Below are positions 8,393 to 20,253 of a stretch of DNA of 64,000 nucleotides, one piece after another. Origin of the DNA: JBKQVT01 sp963727245 (GTDB taxonomy: Bacteria; Planctomycetota; Planctomycetia; Pirellulales; Thermoguttaceae). Location: the NCBI GenBank assembly GCA_963727245.1, contig CAVSFO010000009.1, forward strand, positions 496,001 to 560,000, written 5' to 3'. Below the pieces are notes generated by a model, which saw only the letters and a program-made list of their open reading frames with translations, made no database searches and was not told the DNA's origin. The position numbers were made by a program, and so were the translations under genes. Position 1 is the first letter of the stretch, and each line of letters begins with the position of its first letter.

Positions 8393-9462
8393 GGTGTGAA
8401 GTCTCCTGCCGTGCCCAGACGCTCTCCGGCCATGTCCACCAGGAAGACCGCGACGGCCATGGCGCCGCCCGCCCCGTGGCCCTCAAGCCGCCGCATTACG
8501 CTCCGCCGTACGTCGTCGGCCAGTCGCTCGGCCAGCATCGCTCTGGCGGCCGGTTCCAGGGCGGCGAAGATGCCCTCGACCGTCGGGCTCTCCGGCGCCG
8601 GCCGGCCCAGGACCTCGGCGTGCAGGCGGCCGACCGACTCCGCGGCCGCACCGGACCGCGACGAGTGGGTGTCCCACTGTCCGCGGGCCAACTTGGCGAG
8701 CTTGCCGGGGTGGCCCAGCAACATCACGGCGTCAAAGCGGCGGGAAGGCGCAACGAGCAGATCGAGCGCAAAGCCCCAGGCGTTGCCGACCTCGACGACT
8801 TGCTCGTCGGAGAGCGCGAAATGCCGCCGCGACGCCGCCAGGCCGATGTTGCCGGGCACCAGCACGGCCGCGCGGACGCCACAGGCGGCCGCCACGTCGA
8901 AGGCGCATTTCAGGGCGTCGCAGAGCGCCCGGGTGCAATAAGGCCGCACGATCCCGCTGGTGCCGAGGATGGACAGGCCGCCTGCGATTCCCAGCCGGGG
9001 GTTGAACGTATGACGGGCGACTTCGCGGCCGCCGGGAATGGCAATCTCCACGCGCACGCCCCGCGGCGTCACCTCGCGAACGGCCGCGGCGATCATGCGC
9101 CGAGGCGTGGGATTGATGGCCGGCTGTCCGGGCGGGACCTGCAACCCCGGCTTGGTCACCGTGCCCACGCCCTCGCCGGCCGCGAAGCTCACGCCCTCCT
9201 GCGGGCTCCAGGCGACGGTGGCGACGATCTCCAGCCCGTGCGTGGCGTCGGCGTCATCGCCGGCGTCCTTGCGGACCGCGGCCAGGGCGGCTGTGCCGTC
9301 GCCGCAGGCGCGGGCCGAGGCGATGGCCACGCGAACCGTTTGGCCGCCGGGCAACGAGACTTCAACCGCCGCCGGCGGGGCGCCACCGGCCAGGACCATG
9401 GCCGCCGCCTTGGCCGCGGCCGCTGCACAGGTGCCGGTGGTGAGGCCGCTGCGGAGCGTCAT
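8383..9462 (-). CDS. cbiD: Cobalt-precorrin-5B C1-methyltransferase CbiD
   Basis: 359 residues from the ATG at 9462, which overlaps the cbiO stop (ATGA) and gives the canonical start MTLRSGLTTGTCAAAAAKAA. Further family segments are GVGTVTKPGLQVPPGQPAIN and LGTSGIVRPYC. CbiD is the signature enzyme of the anaerobic (early cobalt insertion) pathway and replaces CobF, so its presence with CbiG and CbiX assigns this cluster to that route. Confidence 0.95.
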   Translation of the reverse strand: MTLRSGLTTGTCAAAAAKAAAMVLAGGAPPAAVEVSLPGGQTVRVAIASARACGDGTAALAAVRKDAGDDADATHGLEIVATVAWSPQEGVSFAAGEGVGTVTKPGLQVPPGQPAINPTPRRMIAAAVREVTPRGVRVEIAIPGGREVARHTFNPRLGIAGGLSILGTSGIVRPYCTRALCDALKCAFDVAAACGVRAAVLVPGNIGLAASRRHFALSDEQVVEVGNAWGFALDLLVAPSRRFDAVMLLGHPGKLAKLARGQWDTHSSRSGAAAESVGRLHAEVLGRPAPESPTVEGIFAALEPAARAMLAERLADDVRRSVMRRLEGHGAGGAMAVAVFLVDMAGERLGTAGDFTPWP

Positions 9463-10346
9463 GCCGGTTCTCCGGGGACGCTGAGGCGGTTCTGGCCGAT
9501 CCATTGCCGAATCTGCCGCCGTGCCTGCTGGACCGTCAGCGGCAGCCGCTCGGCCGCCATCCCTTCGCTATCCAGTTCGTGAAAAAGTTGTGCGATCAGG
9601 GGCAATCGCAGGCCGGCCTCGGCGGTCGCCCAAGCGTCAGCCAGGACCGTCTCGGGCGGCCCTTCTCGATGGACGCGCCCCTCGCGGAGCACGTAGATGC
9701 GCGTGGCCAGCACCGGCAGCAGATCGACGCAGTGCGTGGCGAGGATCAAGGTGATTCGCTCCTGCCGGTTCAGCCGCAGGAGCAGCTCGATCATGTGCGT
9801 TTCGCTCACCGGATCGAGACCGGCCGTCGGCTCGTCGAGCACGAGGATCGCAGGCCGCATGGCCAGCACGCCCGCCAGCGACACCCGCTTCTGCTGGCCG
9901 AAGCTCAAGTGATGGACTGGCCGCCCGCCGAGCGGCAGGGCATCGACGGCGGCCAGCGCTTCCTCGACGCGGCGGGCGACCTCGTCGTCGGCCAGGCCCA
10001 TATTTCGCGGGCCGAAGGCCACGTCCTGCTCCACCGTGGCGGCGAAGAGTTGATCGGCGGGATTCTGAAAGACCATGCCGATCGTGCGATACAACTCGGC
10101 CGGCGTCATGGCCGCCACGTCGCTGCCCCGCAGGCGGACCTGTCCCCGTTGCGGACGCACCAGCCGCAGCAGCACCTTCAGGAGCGTCGTCTTGCCCGCG
10201 CCGTTGGCCCCCATCACCGCGACCAATTCGCCGGCAGCGGCGCGGAACGTCAAGCCGTCCAGGGCCACGATCCCGTCGGGATAGGCGTAATGGACCGCTT
10301 CGGCTTCGATGGCCAGGGGGCCGGTCGCGTTGGTCACAAGGGCCAC
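9459..10346 (-). CDS. cbiO: Cobalt ECF transporter ATPase CbiO
   Basis: 295 residues. ABC ATPase energising cobalt uptake with CbiM, CbiN and CbiQ. Walker A GANGAGKTTLLK, signature LSFGQQKRVSLAGVLA, Walker B AILVLDEPTAGLDP, switch histidine in LILATHCVDLLP. The C-terminal ~60 residues extend past the core ATPase, as is common in CbiO. It overlaps cbiQ by 13 bases at its 5' end and cbiD at its 3' end. Confidence 0.94.
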   Translation of the reverse strand: MALVTNATGPLAIEAEAVHYAYPDGIVALDGLTFRAAAGELVAVMGANGAGKTTLLKVLLRLVRPQRGQVRLRGSDVAAMTPAELYRTIGMVFQNPADQLFAATVEQDVAFGPRNMGLADDEVARRVEEALAAVDALPLGGRPVHHLSFGQQKRVSLAGVLAMRPAILVLDEPTAGLDPVSETHMIELLLRLNRQERITLILATHCVDLLPVLATRIYVLREGRVHREGPPETVLADAWATAEAGLRLPLIAQLFHELDSEGMAAERLPLTVQQARRQIRQWIGQNRLSVPGEPA

Positions 10347-11102
10347 CTTTCTGTCAGCACGAAGGCCAAGACGATCAGCCCCGCGGCCAGCGCGGAAATC
10401 GCTCCGTCCCTTTTCGCCAGCGGCGGCAAGTTGGGGACCGGCAGCGAGCCCTGGTAGCCGCGGGCGACCATGGCCTCGTGGGTCCGCTGGGCCTGGTCAA
10501 TGGAGCGCAGCATGACGATGCCGGCCAGGGTGCCCAGCGACTGGAGCCGAAGGCGGTAGCCGGCGTGCCCCAGGCGGGTCTTTTGGGCCGACAGCACGGC
10601 GGCGGCCTGCTCGAAAAGCGTGAAGATCGACCGCACCATGAGCATGGCGATTTCGATCCAGGTGCGGGGCAGCCGGGCCCAACGCAGGCCGGCGAAGATC
10701 TCATGGGCCTCGGTGAACGTGCCCAAGACGACGATGGCGCCCACCGCGCCGAGCGCGCGGGCGGCGATCTGCGCCCCGTCGAGCAAGCCCTCGCGGCTGA
10801 CCACCAGCCGCCAGGGCCCCAGCGGCAGCGAGGCCAGCGGAGTCGTGCCGGTCATCAACGCCCGCAAGATGCAGACGACGGCCACGATGGCCAGCGGGGC
10901 GGTCAGCCGGTAGATCGTCGCCCGCAGCGGCGCCCGGAAGGCCGCCAACAAGCCCAGGCAGATGGCCAGCGTGGCCAGCGGTAGCGCGGCGCGCGTGGAG
11001 AAGGCCACGGCCAGGATCGCCGCGGCGGCCACGATCAGCTTGACGCGGATGTCCAGCCGTGCCAAGCGGCTGCGGCCCGGGTTGCGGCCGACGGAAAGTA
11101 AT

Positions 11103-11119
<17 letters not shown>
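10334..11119 (-). CDS. cbiQ: Cobalt ECF transporter transmembrane component CbiQ
   Basis: 261 residues with several membrane helices and the T-component signature ARGYQG near residue 225 (EAMVARGYQGSL), the coupling helix that contacts the ATPase. The N-terminus LDIRVKLIVAAAAI is typical of CbiQ. It couples ATP hydrolysis in CbiO to CbiMN. Its start overlaps the end of the cbiN-like gene by 17 bases. Confidence 0.92.
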
Positions 11120-11473
<354 letters not shown>

Positions 11474-11477
<4 letters not shown>

Positions 11478-12226
11478 GGTTTTTCTCCGGCGACGGGGGC
11501 GGCCTGGGGCAGCAGCCCGAGCAATTCAGGACGGCGGAGCCGCACAAAGCGGTAGGCGGCGGCCGTCACCACGCCTTCAGCGATGCTCAAGGGGAGTTGG
11601 GGGGGCACAAAGGCCGCGGCATAAACGAGGAACATGGCGGTTATCGACGCGTTGCCGTGCGTTCCGGCCGCCAGTTCCAGTGCCGCCGTGGCGTAGGTGG
11701 CCCAATCCGAGAGCAGTCCGGCGAGAAACGCGGCGGCCAAAACGGGCACCCGCGCCCGCCGCAGGCCGTGAAACAAACAGTAGCCGCTGAAGGCCCCGAC
11801 CACGCCCATCGACACGATATTCGCCCCCAGCGTGGTCAAGCCGCCGTGCGCCAGAAACAGCGCCTGGAGCAGCAAAGCGATGCTGGCGACCACCACGGTC
11901 GGCCCCGGGCCGATCAGGATCGCCCCCAGGCCCGTGCCCAGCGCGTGCGAGCAAGTGCCGTGCGGCAAGGGCACGTGCATGCAGGAGATGACGAAGATCG
12001 CCGAACCGACCAGGGCCACCAGGGTCGCGTACGAGGGATCGGCGGCCTGGCGGCGCCGGATGGTGTGCAGTCCCCAGAACCAAAACGGCGCCGCCACCAG
12101 GAACCAGAGGCCGGCCCAACTGGGCGGCAGAATGCCTTCGCTGATGTGCATCGCCTGCGCCGGCGCCGGCCACAGGACCAGCGCGGCCAGCAATATCGCG
12201 CCGAGGGCAAACGTTCTCTTCTTCAT
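11474..12226 (-). CDS. cbiM: Cobalt ECF transporter S component CbiM with cleavable signal peptide
   Basis: 250 residues. A signal peptide (MKKRTFALGA...PAPAQA) precedes MHISEGILPPSWAG. In CbiM/NikM the mature N-terminal Met-His dipeptide ligates the metal, so cleavage after AQA would create the binding site. Further conserved segments: MHVPLPHGTCSHALGTG and GLTTLGANIVSMGVVG. About seven membrane helices. It binds Co2+ and delivers it to the CbiX chelatase of the same operon. The start ATG follows 6 bases after the cbiX/C stop. Confidence 0.94.
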
Positions 12227-12231
12227 GAAAT

Positions 12232-13230
12232 TCACTCCTCTTCCAAGGCGGCCAAGGCATTGACGGCCGCGGCCGCCACCGGGGTGCCGCCGCGGGCGCT
12301 GATGTTGGTGATGTAACACAGATCGCTTTCCAAAAGTGCCAATTTCGCTTCCCGGGCCCCGACTAGCCCCACCGGCAGGCCGACGACCAGCGCCGGCCGC
12401 GGCCCGCCGCCACGGACGATTTCCAACAGTTTCCACAGCGCCGTGGGGGCATTGCCGATGGCCACGATGGCGCCGGCCAGCCGCGGCGCAAGCAGTTCCA
12501 TGGCCGCCGCCGCCCGCGTGCATTGCCGCCGCTGGGCCAGCGCGGCGGCCTCCGGATCACCGATCGCGCAGACGACCTCATTGCGGACCTTGGTAATCCC
12601 CGCTTGCAGCATCTTCACATCGCAGAGGACCGGCCGGCCGGCTGCCAGCGCGGCCCGGCCGCAGGCGACCGCGTCGGGATGGATGCGCAGCGAGCGGGCG
12701 AAGGAGAAATCGGCCGTCGCATGGATGATTCGCGCCACGATCGCCCGCCCGGCAACATCCGCCAGGCCGGCCGCGTCAAGCTGCCGGGCGATGATCTCGT
12801 GGCTCCGCTGCTCGATCTGGGGGCCTTGCGCCGGCAGCGCCGCCGCCGGGGCGGCCAGCGGGGTCAGCCGCTCGACCACCAGGTCCTCCAAGGCCGGGTC
12901 GCTCTCCAAGGTCGGCAGCACTTCTAGCACGATCGCGGGGAACTGCCGGCGGCACTGCTCCAGCAGCTCGGGAATGTCGTGCGTCACGTGCTGCCCCGTG
13001 TAGAGAAAATAGGGCAACAACACGATCCGCTTAACGCCCCGCGCGGCCAGCTCCGCCACCCGGTCGGGAATGTTCGGCCGCACGATGGAAAAGAACGTGG
13101 GCAAAACATCCGCCGTGCCCAGCCGGGCCGCGATCCGCCCGACCAGGGCAACAAACCGCTGGTTGGCTTCCGCCCGCGGGCTGCCGTGGCTGATCATCAA
13201 GATGCCGGTTGGTCCCAGGGCGTCGTTCAT
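12232..13230 (-). CDS. cbiX-cbiC: CbiX-CbiC fusion: sirohydrochlorin cobaltochelatase and cobalt-precorrin-8 methylmutase
   Basis: 332 residues with two domains. Residues 1-~125 are a short CbiX: ILMISHGSPRAEANQ, with a metal-binding histidine, and YFLYTGQHVTHDIPE with two more histidines; this inserts Co2+ into sirohydrochlorin. Residues ~145-332 are CbiC/CobH: IEQRSHEIIARQLDAAG, VARIIHATADFSFA with the catalytic histidine, DVKMLQAGITK and VGLPVGLVGAREAK. It moves the C11 methyl to C12. No frameshift separates the two parts. The ATG at 13230 overlaps cbiA's stop. Confidence 0.93.
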   Translation of the reverse strand: MNDALGPTGILMISHGSPRAEANQRFVALVGRIAARLGTADVLPTFFSIVRPNIPDRVAELAARGVKRIVLLPYFLYTGQHVTHDIPELLEQCRRQFPAIVLEVLPTLESDPALEDLVVERLTPLAAPAAALPAQGPQIEQRSHEIIARQLDAAGLADVAGRAIVARIIHATADFSFARSLRIHPDAVACGRAALAAGRPVLCDVKMLQAGITKVRNEVVCAIGDPEAAALAQRRQCTRAAAAMELLAPRLAGAIVAIGNAPTALWKLLEIVRGGGPRPALVVGLPVGLVGAREAKLALLESDLCYITNISARGGTPVAAAAVNALAALEEE

Positions 13231-14654
13231 GCGGATTCCTCGCAACGGGCCAGAAAGCGCTCGACCGCCCGGGGCCGCGAGGCCCAGTGCAGGTGGACGT
13301 AGCTGGCCAGCACGCCCCCCTTGGCGAAGCCCTCGGCGGCGATGGCCTCGGTGCGGCGATGCCGCAGGTGATAGGCCGCCTGCCAGCCCTCGGCGCGGCC
13401 GCCGTCGGCGACGATCTCGGAATAATGGAACTCGTGGCCGCGGCAGCCCTCGCCCGCCGCGCCCCACAGCGAGTCGGCGGCGAAGGTGACTTCCGCATAG
13501 CCCAGCGTCTTGAGCGTCTTGAGCATGGTGGTTTCCACCGGCAGCGTGCCGGCCAGTTCGTGGCGGGCGCCGTCGAGCGTCCGCAGCGCACGGCCCAAGT
13601 ACATCAAGCCGCCGCATTCCGCATAGACCGGCCGGCCCGAAGCGGCGAAGCGACGCACGGCGTCGAGCATCGGCCCATTGGCGGCCAGCCGGGCCGCATG
13701 GACTTCCGGATAACCGCCGCCGAAGTACAGGCCGTCGAGGTCCTCGGGCAGGGCCGCATCATTCAGCGGCGAGAAGGCGGCCAACTCCGCGCCGCCGCGA
13801 CAGAGCGATTCCAGGTTGTCGGGATAGTAAAAATGGAACGCTTCATCCCGGGCGACGCCCAGCCGCACTCGCCGTGCCAGGACCACGCCGGGCGTGGTGC
13901 CTGTGTCAGCCGTGCCGGCCGCCGCCGCGCTGTCGCACGGATCCTCCGAGACGCTCGCCAAATCCAGGAGCGATTTCATGTCGATATATTGCGCGCAGCC
14001 GTCGGCCAGCAGATCGAGAGTCTGGTCGTCCAGCCCGCTTTGATCGGCGGTCACCAGGCCGAGGTGCCGGCTGGCGAGTGTCGGCAAGGCCCCGCGCGGC
14101 ACGGCGCCTAAGAGCGGCGGCAGCTTGGCGCCGGCCAGGGCCTCGGCCAGCCAGGCCCCGTGCCGCGGCGTGCCCGCGTGGTTGGCGATCACGCCGGCGA
14201 TGCGGACTGCCGGCTCGAACTGGGCAAATCCCTTGACGGTTGCGGCCAGGCTGCGGGCGGCGCCGTGGGCATTGACGGCCAGCACAACCGGGGCGCCCAG
14301 CAGGAGGGCGATCTCGGCGGTGCTGCCTTCCAGGGACGCGGGCGACGCCCCGTCGAACAGGCCCATGACGCCTTCGATCACGGCCAGGTCGGCCTCCGCG
14401 GTGGCCTGGGCAAAGAGTTGCCGCACGTAGCCGGCGGAAGTCATCCAGGCGTCGAGGTTATAGCAGGTCCTTCCCGAGGCCCGCGCCAGGTAAGTGGGAT
14501 CGAGAAAATCGGGGCCGGCTTTGAAGGTCTGCACCCGCAGGCCCTGACGCCGCAGGGCGCGGACCACGCCCAGGGCCAGCGAGGTCTTGCCGACGCCGCT
14601 GCCGGTTCCGGCGATCACCAGCCTGGGGCAAGGGAAGGGCTGTTGCGGTTTCAT
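13227..14654 (-). CDS. cbiA: Cobyrinate a,c-diamide synthase
   Basis: 475 residues, glutamine- and ATP-dependent amidase. N-terminal dethiobiotin-synthase-like P-loop: VIAGTGSGVGKTSLALG. C-terminal class I glutamine amidotransferase with the nucleophile cysteine in YAECGGLMYLG and the base histidine in GHEFHYSEI. FKAGPDFLDPTYLARASGR is diagnostic for CbiA. The ATG at 14654 matches the family N-terminus; it overlaps cbiB's stop (ATGA). Confidence 0.95.
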   Translation of the reverse strand: MKPQQPFPCPRLVIAGTGSGVGKTSLALGVVRALRRQGLRVQTFKAGPDFLDPTYLARASGRTCYNLDAWMTSAGYVRQLFAQATAEADLAVIEGVMGLFDGASPASLEGSTAEIALLLGAPVVLAVNAHGAARSLAATVKGFAQFEPAVRIAGVIANHAGTPRHGAWLAEALAGAKLPPLLGAVPRGALPTLASRHLGLVTADQSGLDDQTLDLLADGCAQYIDMKSLLDLASVSEDPCDSAAAAGTADTGTTPGVVLARRVRLGVARDEAFHFYYPDNLESLCRGGAELAAFSPLNDAALPEDLDGLYFGGGYPEVHAARLAANGPMLDAVRRFAASGRPVYAECGGLMYLGRALRTLDGARHELAGTLPVETTMLKTLKTLGYAEVTFAADSLWGAAGEGCRGHEFHYSEIVADGGRAEGWQAAYHLRHRRTEAIAAEGFAKGGVLASYVHLHWASRPRAVERFLARCEESA

Positions 14655-15616
14655 GCGGCAGTCCCCCAAAGTTGCCAGAGATGCACCACACCCAGCCGCA
14701 GCGCGAGTCCGGCGGCCAGGAACAGCGCCGTGGCGGTCCACATCAGGGCGTTGGCCGCGCGGATGTGCCGGGGCGTCAGCGGCCAAAGCGGATCGCCGAC
14801 GGCCGGCTGGTCTACGGGCTGGCCGGCGTAGAAATTGCGTCCGCCGAGCTGCACGCCCAGGGCGCCGGCCACGGCGGCCTCGGCCAGCCCGGCGTTGGGG
14901 CTGGCGTGCTTGCGGCCGTCGCGCAGCAGGATGCGGGCGGCCGGCAGCGGCCGCTGCCGAAGCAGCCCGGCGGCCGCGCACAACAGCGGCGCCGTCAGGC
15001 GCGCGGGGAGGTAGTTGGCCAGGTCGTCGATCCGCGCCGCCGCCCAGCCGAACTGCGAGTAACGGTCATCCTGATGCCCGAACATCGAATCCAGGGTGTT
15101 GACGGCGCGATAGACCACCGCGCCGACGGGCCCGGCGACGATGGCCCAAAACAGCGGGGCGGTGACACCGTCGACGGTGCTTTCGGCCACGCTTTCCACG
15201 GCCGCCCGCACGATGCCCGCCTCGTCGAGCGACTGGGTATCGCGTCCCACGATGGCGGCCACGCGGCGCCGGGCCTCGATCAGATCGCCCTCGGCCAGCG
15301 CCCGGCAGACGGCCATGCTGTGCCGGACCAGGTCGCGGGGGGCAATGGTCGTGTAAATGATGACGACGGCGGCCAGATCGGCGGCTAGCGGGCCGGCCAG
15401 AGCGGCCAGCCGGATGATGCCCCAGGCGGCGGCCCCGGCGGCAACGTAAACGAGCATCGCCACGGCCAGCCCGGCCGCCCTGGTCCGCCGCCGTGCCAGC
15501 GACTCGAGCCGGGCGGCCAGCCAGGCGATGCCGCGGACCGGATGCGGCAACCAAGGCGGGTCGCCCAGCGCCAGGTCGAGCGCCACCGCCGCCAGGATTT
15601 GGTATTCCAGTCTCAT
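14651..15616 (-). CDS. cbiB: Adenosylcobinamide-phosphate synthase CbiB
   Basis: 321 residues, integral membrane enzyme joining adenosylcobyrate to the aminopropanol (phosphate) side arm. Motifs: ALDLALGDPPWLPHPVRG, AAVESVAESTVDGVTAPLFW and NTLDSMFGHQDDRYSQFGW. The ATG at 15616 is chosen over an upstream ATG because the latter would translate the adjacent repeat hairpin. The product of CobD downstream of it in the pathway is its co-substrate. Confidence 0.94.
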   Translation of the reverse strand: MRLEYQILAAVALDLALGDPPWLPHPVRGIAWLAARLESLARRRTRAAGLAVAMLVYVAAGAAAWGIIRLAALAGPLAADLAAVVIIYTTIAPRDLVRHSMAVCRALAEGDLIEARRRVAAIVGRDTQSLDEAGIVRAAVESVAESTVDGVTAPLFWAIVAGPVGAVVYRAVNTLDSMFGHQDDRYSQFGWAAARIDDLANYLPARLTAPLLCAAAGLLRQRPLPAARILLRDGRKHASPNAGLAEAAVAGALGVQLGGRNFYAGQPVDQPAVGDPLWPLTPRHIRAANALMWTATALFLAAGLALRLGVVHLWQLWGTAA

Positions 15617-15633
15617 TACAGTTTCATCGCAGT

Positions 15634-15719
15634 GGTAGGGTGGGTCGAGCGCAGCGAGCCCCACCAGCTACGGTTCGGCCATTTCCTGGTGGGGCTCGCT
15701 GCGCTCGACCCACCCTACA
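15634..15719. repeat. REP-like hairpin, GGTAGGGTGGGTCGAGC family
   Basis: A ~33-base inverted repeat: GTAGGGTGGGTCGAGCGCAG on the left and its complement on the right, separated by about 18 bases. It lies between cbiP and cbiB. A degenerate relative occurs at 34899-35038. Confidence 0.8.
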
Positions 15720-15721
15720 AA

Positions 15722-17214
15722 TTACAGTTTCATCAGGCGCGTGATCGCTTCCATGTCCAAGCTGCTGCGAACCGCGTCGGCCAGGCGATCCAGCGCGGGC
15801 TCGATGTCGTAAGGGGCGATCACCCGGCCCAGCGGCGCCAGGCCGCGGCGGACCCGCAGGTGATCGATGAACCAACGGCGGAACGGATCGGCGTCGAAGA
15901 CCCCGTGCAGATAGGTGCCCCAGACGCGGCCGTCGGCGCTGCCGCAGCCGACCGTGCGGCCGTCGGGCCGGCGGAACAGGGCAGGGGAGTCGCCGGCGTC
16001 CGTTTGGCCATGATGGATCTCGTAGCCGACGACCTCCAGGGCCGAGGGCGCATGGCGGGCGGTGGTGCGGGCCAGGGTCTTTTCGGCGTTCATCACGGTG
16101 ACGGTTTCCAGCAGTCCCAGTCCCGGGGCGGCCCCGACGGCCGATTCCAGGGCCTCGGGATCGCGGATTTCGCGCCCAGCATCTGGAATCCGCCGCAGAT
16201 GCCCACGACCTCGGTCTGGCCGGCGCGGGCCAGTTGGTCGATGCGGCCGGCCAGCCCGCTGTGGCGGAGATAGCCCAGGTCGGCCAGCGTGTTCTTGCTG
16301 CCGGGAATTAGCACGGCGTCGGGCTGGCGCAGGTCGGCTGGGGTGCGCACGATCTGCAGCCGCACGTCGCTTTCGCCGCGGAAGGCGTCCAGGTCCGTAA
16401 AGTTGGAGATGTGGGGCAGATCGATGACGGCGATTTCCACGGCGTCGCCGTTGATGCCCTGGCCGTTGCCGTGCTGGCCGGCATGATCGGCGTCGAGCTG
16501 GCCGCTCTTGAACTCGACCGAATCCTCCTGGGGAATGCCCAGCGAGGCGAGGTAGGGGACGACGCCCAGGACCGGCCGGCCGGTGCGGCGGAGCATGTAG
16601 TCCAGCGCCGGTTGCAGCAGGCCGGCGTCGCCGCGGAAGCGGTTGACGATCCAGCCGGCCACCAGCCGCCGCTCCCAGTCGTCCAGCACGGCCAGGGTGC
16701 CGACGAAGGAGGCGAAGACGCCGCCGCGGTCGATGTCGCCCACCACCAGCACGGGCGCGCCGGCATGTTCGGCCATCCGCATGTTGACGATGTCGTGACT
16801 CTTGAGGTTGACCTCGCCGGGCGAGCCGGCCCCTTCCAGCAACATGGCGTCGAACTCGGCGGCCAGCGAGTCGTAGCACTCGCAGGCGGCGGCAAAGGCC
16901 CGGGGCTTGAACTGCACGTACTCATCCACGCCCATGTTGCCCACCGGCTTGCCGCGCACGAGCACCTGGCTGCCGGTGTCCGAATTGGGCTTGAGCAGAA
17001 CGGGGTTCATCCGCACGTCGGGCTCCAGGCGGCATGCCTGGGCCTGAACGACCTGGGCGCGGCCCATCTCGCCGCCCTGGCGGGTGACGAAGGAATTGAG
17101 CGACATGTTCTGCGCCTTGAAGGGCGCCACGCGCACGCCGTTCTGGAAGAGGATGCGGCACAAGGCGGCCGTCAGAATGCTCTTGCCGGCGTTGGAGCTG
17201 GTGCCCTGGATCAT
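15722..17214 (-). CDS. cbiP: Adenosylcobyric acid synthase, frameshifted
   Basis: About 497 residues when joined. Amidates side chains b, d, e and g. N-terminal P-loop MIQGTSSNAGKSILTAALCR and the family's FKAQNMSLNSFVT; amidotransferase cysteine in VVGICGGFQMLG. The frame breaks just after GGFQMLG near 16175, and the other frame continues as REIRDPEALES, reaching the catalytic histidine in GYEIHHGQTD and a natural stop. Adding one C (GGGCGCG read as GGGCCGCG) restores the frame. Confidence 0.92.
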
Positions 17215-17252
17215 TAGGGCAGGGGTTTTACGGGCGCCACGGGTGCTGGTGC

Positions 17253-18442
<1,190 letters not shown>

Positions 18443-18450
18443 GGGTAGCC

Positions 18451-19191
18451 TCAACAGATGGAAAGGGTCAAGGTCAAGGCGGGCACGACTTCCACGATTT
18501 CGCAGGCGGCGCCGAACGTGTCGCCGGTGGCGCCGTGGAGTTTGCGATAAACGTAGGCCGCCAGGAGCAGCGTCACGGTCAGGCACGCGGCCCAGACGAC
18601 GAGGCCGCGGCGGACTCCCAACACAGCGACGGCCGCGGCGGCCAGCAGGCCGATGGCCCAGAGTGCGGCGGCCACGTGCCGCTGGCGGCAGAAGATGGCC
18701 CCCAGGCCGTCGTTGCGGGCGGCGGGCAACAGGGCCGCGTGGACGCAGATCGCCGCCCGCCCGGCCAGCGGCATCAACAGGGCGGCCGGCCACAGCCTGG
18801 CCGGCTCGAGCGACGCCAAGGCGGCGAATTTTAATAGAATGACGCTCACCATGGCGACCAGTCCCATGGGACCGGCGTGGCTGTCCTTCATGATCTCCAG
18901 CATCCGTTGGCGATTGCGGCAGCTCAGAAAGCCGTCGGCGGTATCGGACAAGCCGTCCAGATGGAGGCAGCCGGAGAAGCTCAACATGGCGATCACCAGC
19001 GCGGCGGCGACGACCAGCGGCGGGGCCACGTGGGTCAGCCCCCAGCCCAGGGCGGCGGCCGCGAGGCCCAGCAGCAGGCCGACGACGGGGAAGAAGGCCA
19101 CGCTGCCGGCCAGGTCCGACTCGGCCGTGCCCCAAGTGCCCGGCAGAGGCACGATGGTCAACAGTCGGATGGCCGCCAGCAGTCGTTTCAT
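18451..19191 (-). CDS. cobS: Adenosylcobinamide-GDP ribazoletransferase (cobalamin synthase)
   Basis: 246 residues, integral membrane enzyme joining AdoCbi-GDP and alpha-ribazole. Motifs: IRLLTIVPLPGTW, and LHLDGLSDTADGFLSCRNR with the conserved acidic residues, then KDSHAGPMGLVAM. Several membrane helices follow. The ATG overlaps the cobT stop (ATGA). Confidence 0.94.
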   Translation of the reverse strand: MKRLLAAIRLLTIVPLPGTWGTAESDLAGSVAFFPVVGLLLGLAAAALGWGLTHVAPPLVVAAALVIAMLSFSGCLHLDGLSDTADGFLSCRNRQRMLEIMKDSHAGPMGLVAMVSVILLKFAALASLEPARLWPAALLMPLAGRAAICVHAALLPAARNDGLGAIFCRQRHVAAALWAIGLLAAAAVAVLGVRRGLVVWAACLTVTLLLAAYVYRKLHGATGDTFGAACEIVEVVPALTLTLSIC

Positions 19192-20253
19192 CACTTGGCC
19201 TGGGAAACGTGGGCTTCGTCGAAGGTGGCGATTTCGGTAAGGATTCGTTGGGCGGCCTCGACGAGGTTCATGGCCAGCGCGGCGCCGGTCCCTTCGCCCA
19301 GCCGCAGATTCAAGTCCAGCAGGGGCTCCTTGCCCAGGTGCTGTTGCATTGCCCGATGTCCCTGCTCCGCGCTGCGATGGGCGGCAATGATATATTGCGA
19401 GGCCAGCGGGCAGAGGGATTGGGCGATCAGGGCCCCGGCGGTGGAGATGAAGCCGTCGACCAGGACGGGCTTTCGCCGGGCGGCAGCGGCCAGGATGACG
19501 CCGGCGATGCCGCCGATCTCGAAGCCGCCCACCTTGGCCAGCACGTCCAGTCCGTCGCGCGGATCGGGCCGGTTCACGGCGAGGGCCCGTTGGACCACGG
19601 CGATTTTCCGCGCCAATTGGCCGTCGTCGATGCCGGTGCCGCGGCCGGTCACGGTGGCCACCGGCTCGCCGCACAGGGCCGCCACCACGGCCGTCGAGGG
19701 CGTCGTATTGGCGATGCCCATGTCGCCGGTGCCCAGCAGGTCGGTGGTATCGGCGAGCGACTCGACCACTTCGATGCCGGCCTCGACGGCCTGGATGGCC
19801 TGGGCAGGCGTCATGGCCGGACCCCGGGCGATGTTGGCGGTGCCGGGGGCGACCTTCTTCGAGACGATCTTGCCGGCCGCCACCAGCGGGCCCCAGGTCG
19901 GCGGCCACGCCCATGTCGACCACCAGCACCGTGGCCCCGGCCAGCCGGCCCAGGGCGTTGATGCCCGCCATGCCGGCGGCGAACCCGTGGACCATTTGCC
20001 CGGTGACCTCCTGGGGATATTTGCTGACGCCCTCGGCCGCCACGCCGTGATCGCCCGCCATGGTGATAATGGTCTTCCGCGCCACGGGCGGATGGAGCGA
20101 GCGCGTGATGCCGGCCAGGTCCACGGCCAGGTCCATGAGCCGGCCCAGGGCCCAATGCGGCATGATGAGCGTCTCCAAGCGCTCCTTGGCCCGGCGGCGA
20201 CAGCTTTCGTCCTGGGGGGCAATCTGCCGCAGGGTCGTCTGCAACAAGCTCAC
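19191..20253 (-). CDS. cobT: Nicotinate-nucleotide-dimethylbenzimidazole phosphoribosyltransferase, frameshifted
   Basis: About 354 residues when joined. Activates the lower ligand base to alpha-ribazole phosphate. First frame: KTIITMAGDHGVAAEGVSKY and VLVVDMGVAADLG. The frame breaks near 19892 (an extra C in GGGGCCC would explain it). Second frame: LLGTGDMGIANTTPS, VTGRGTGIDD and the C-terminal catalytic glutamate region LNLRLGEGTGAALAM. No bluB or lower-ligand synthesis gene is seen nearby. Confidence 0.92.
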
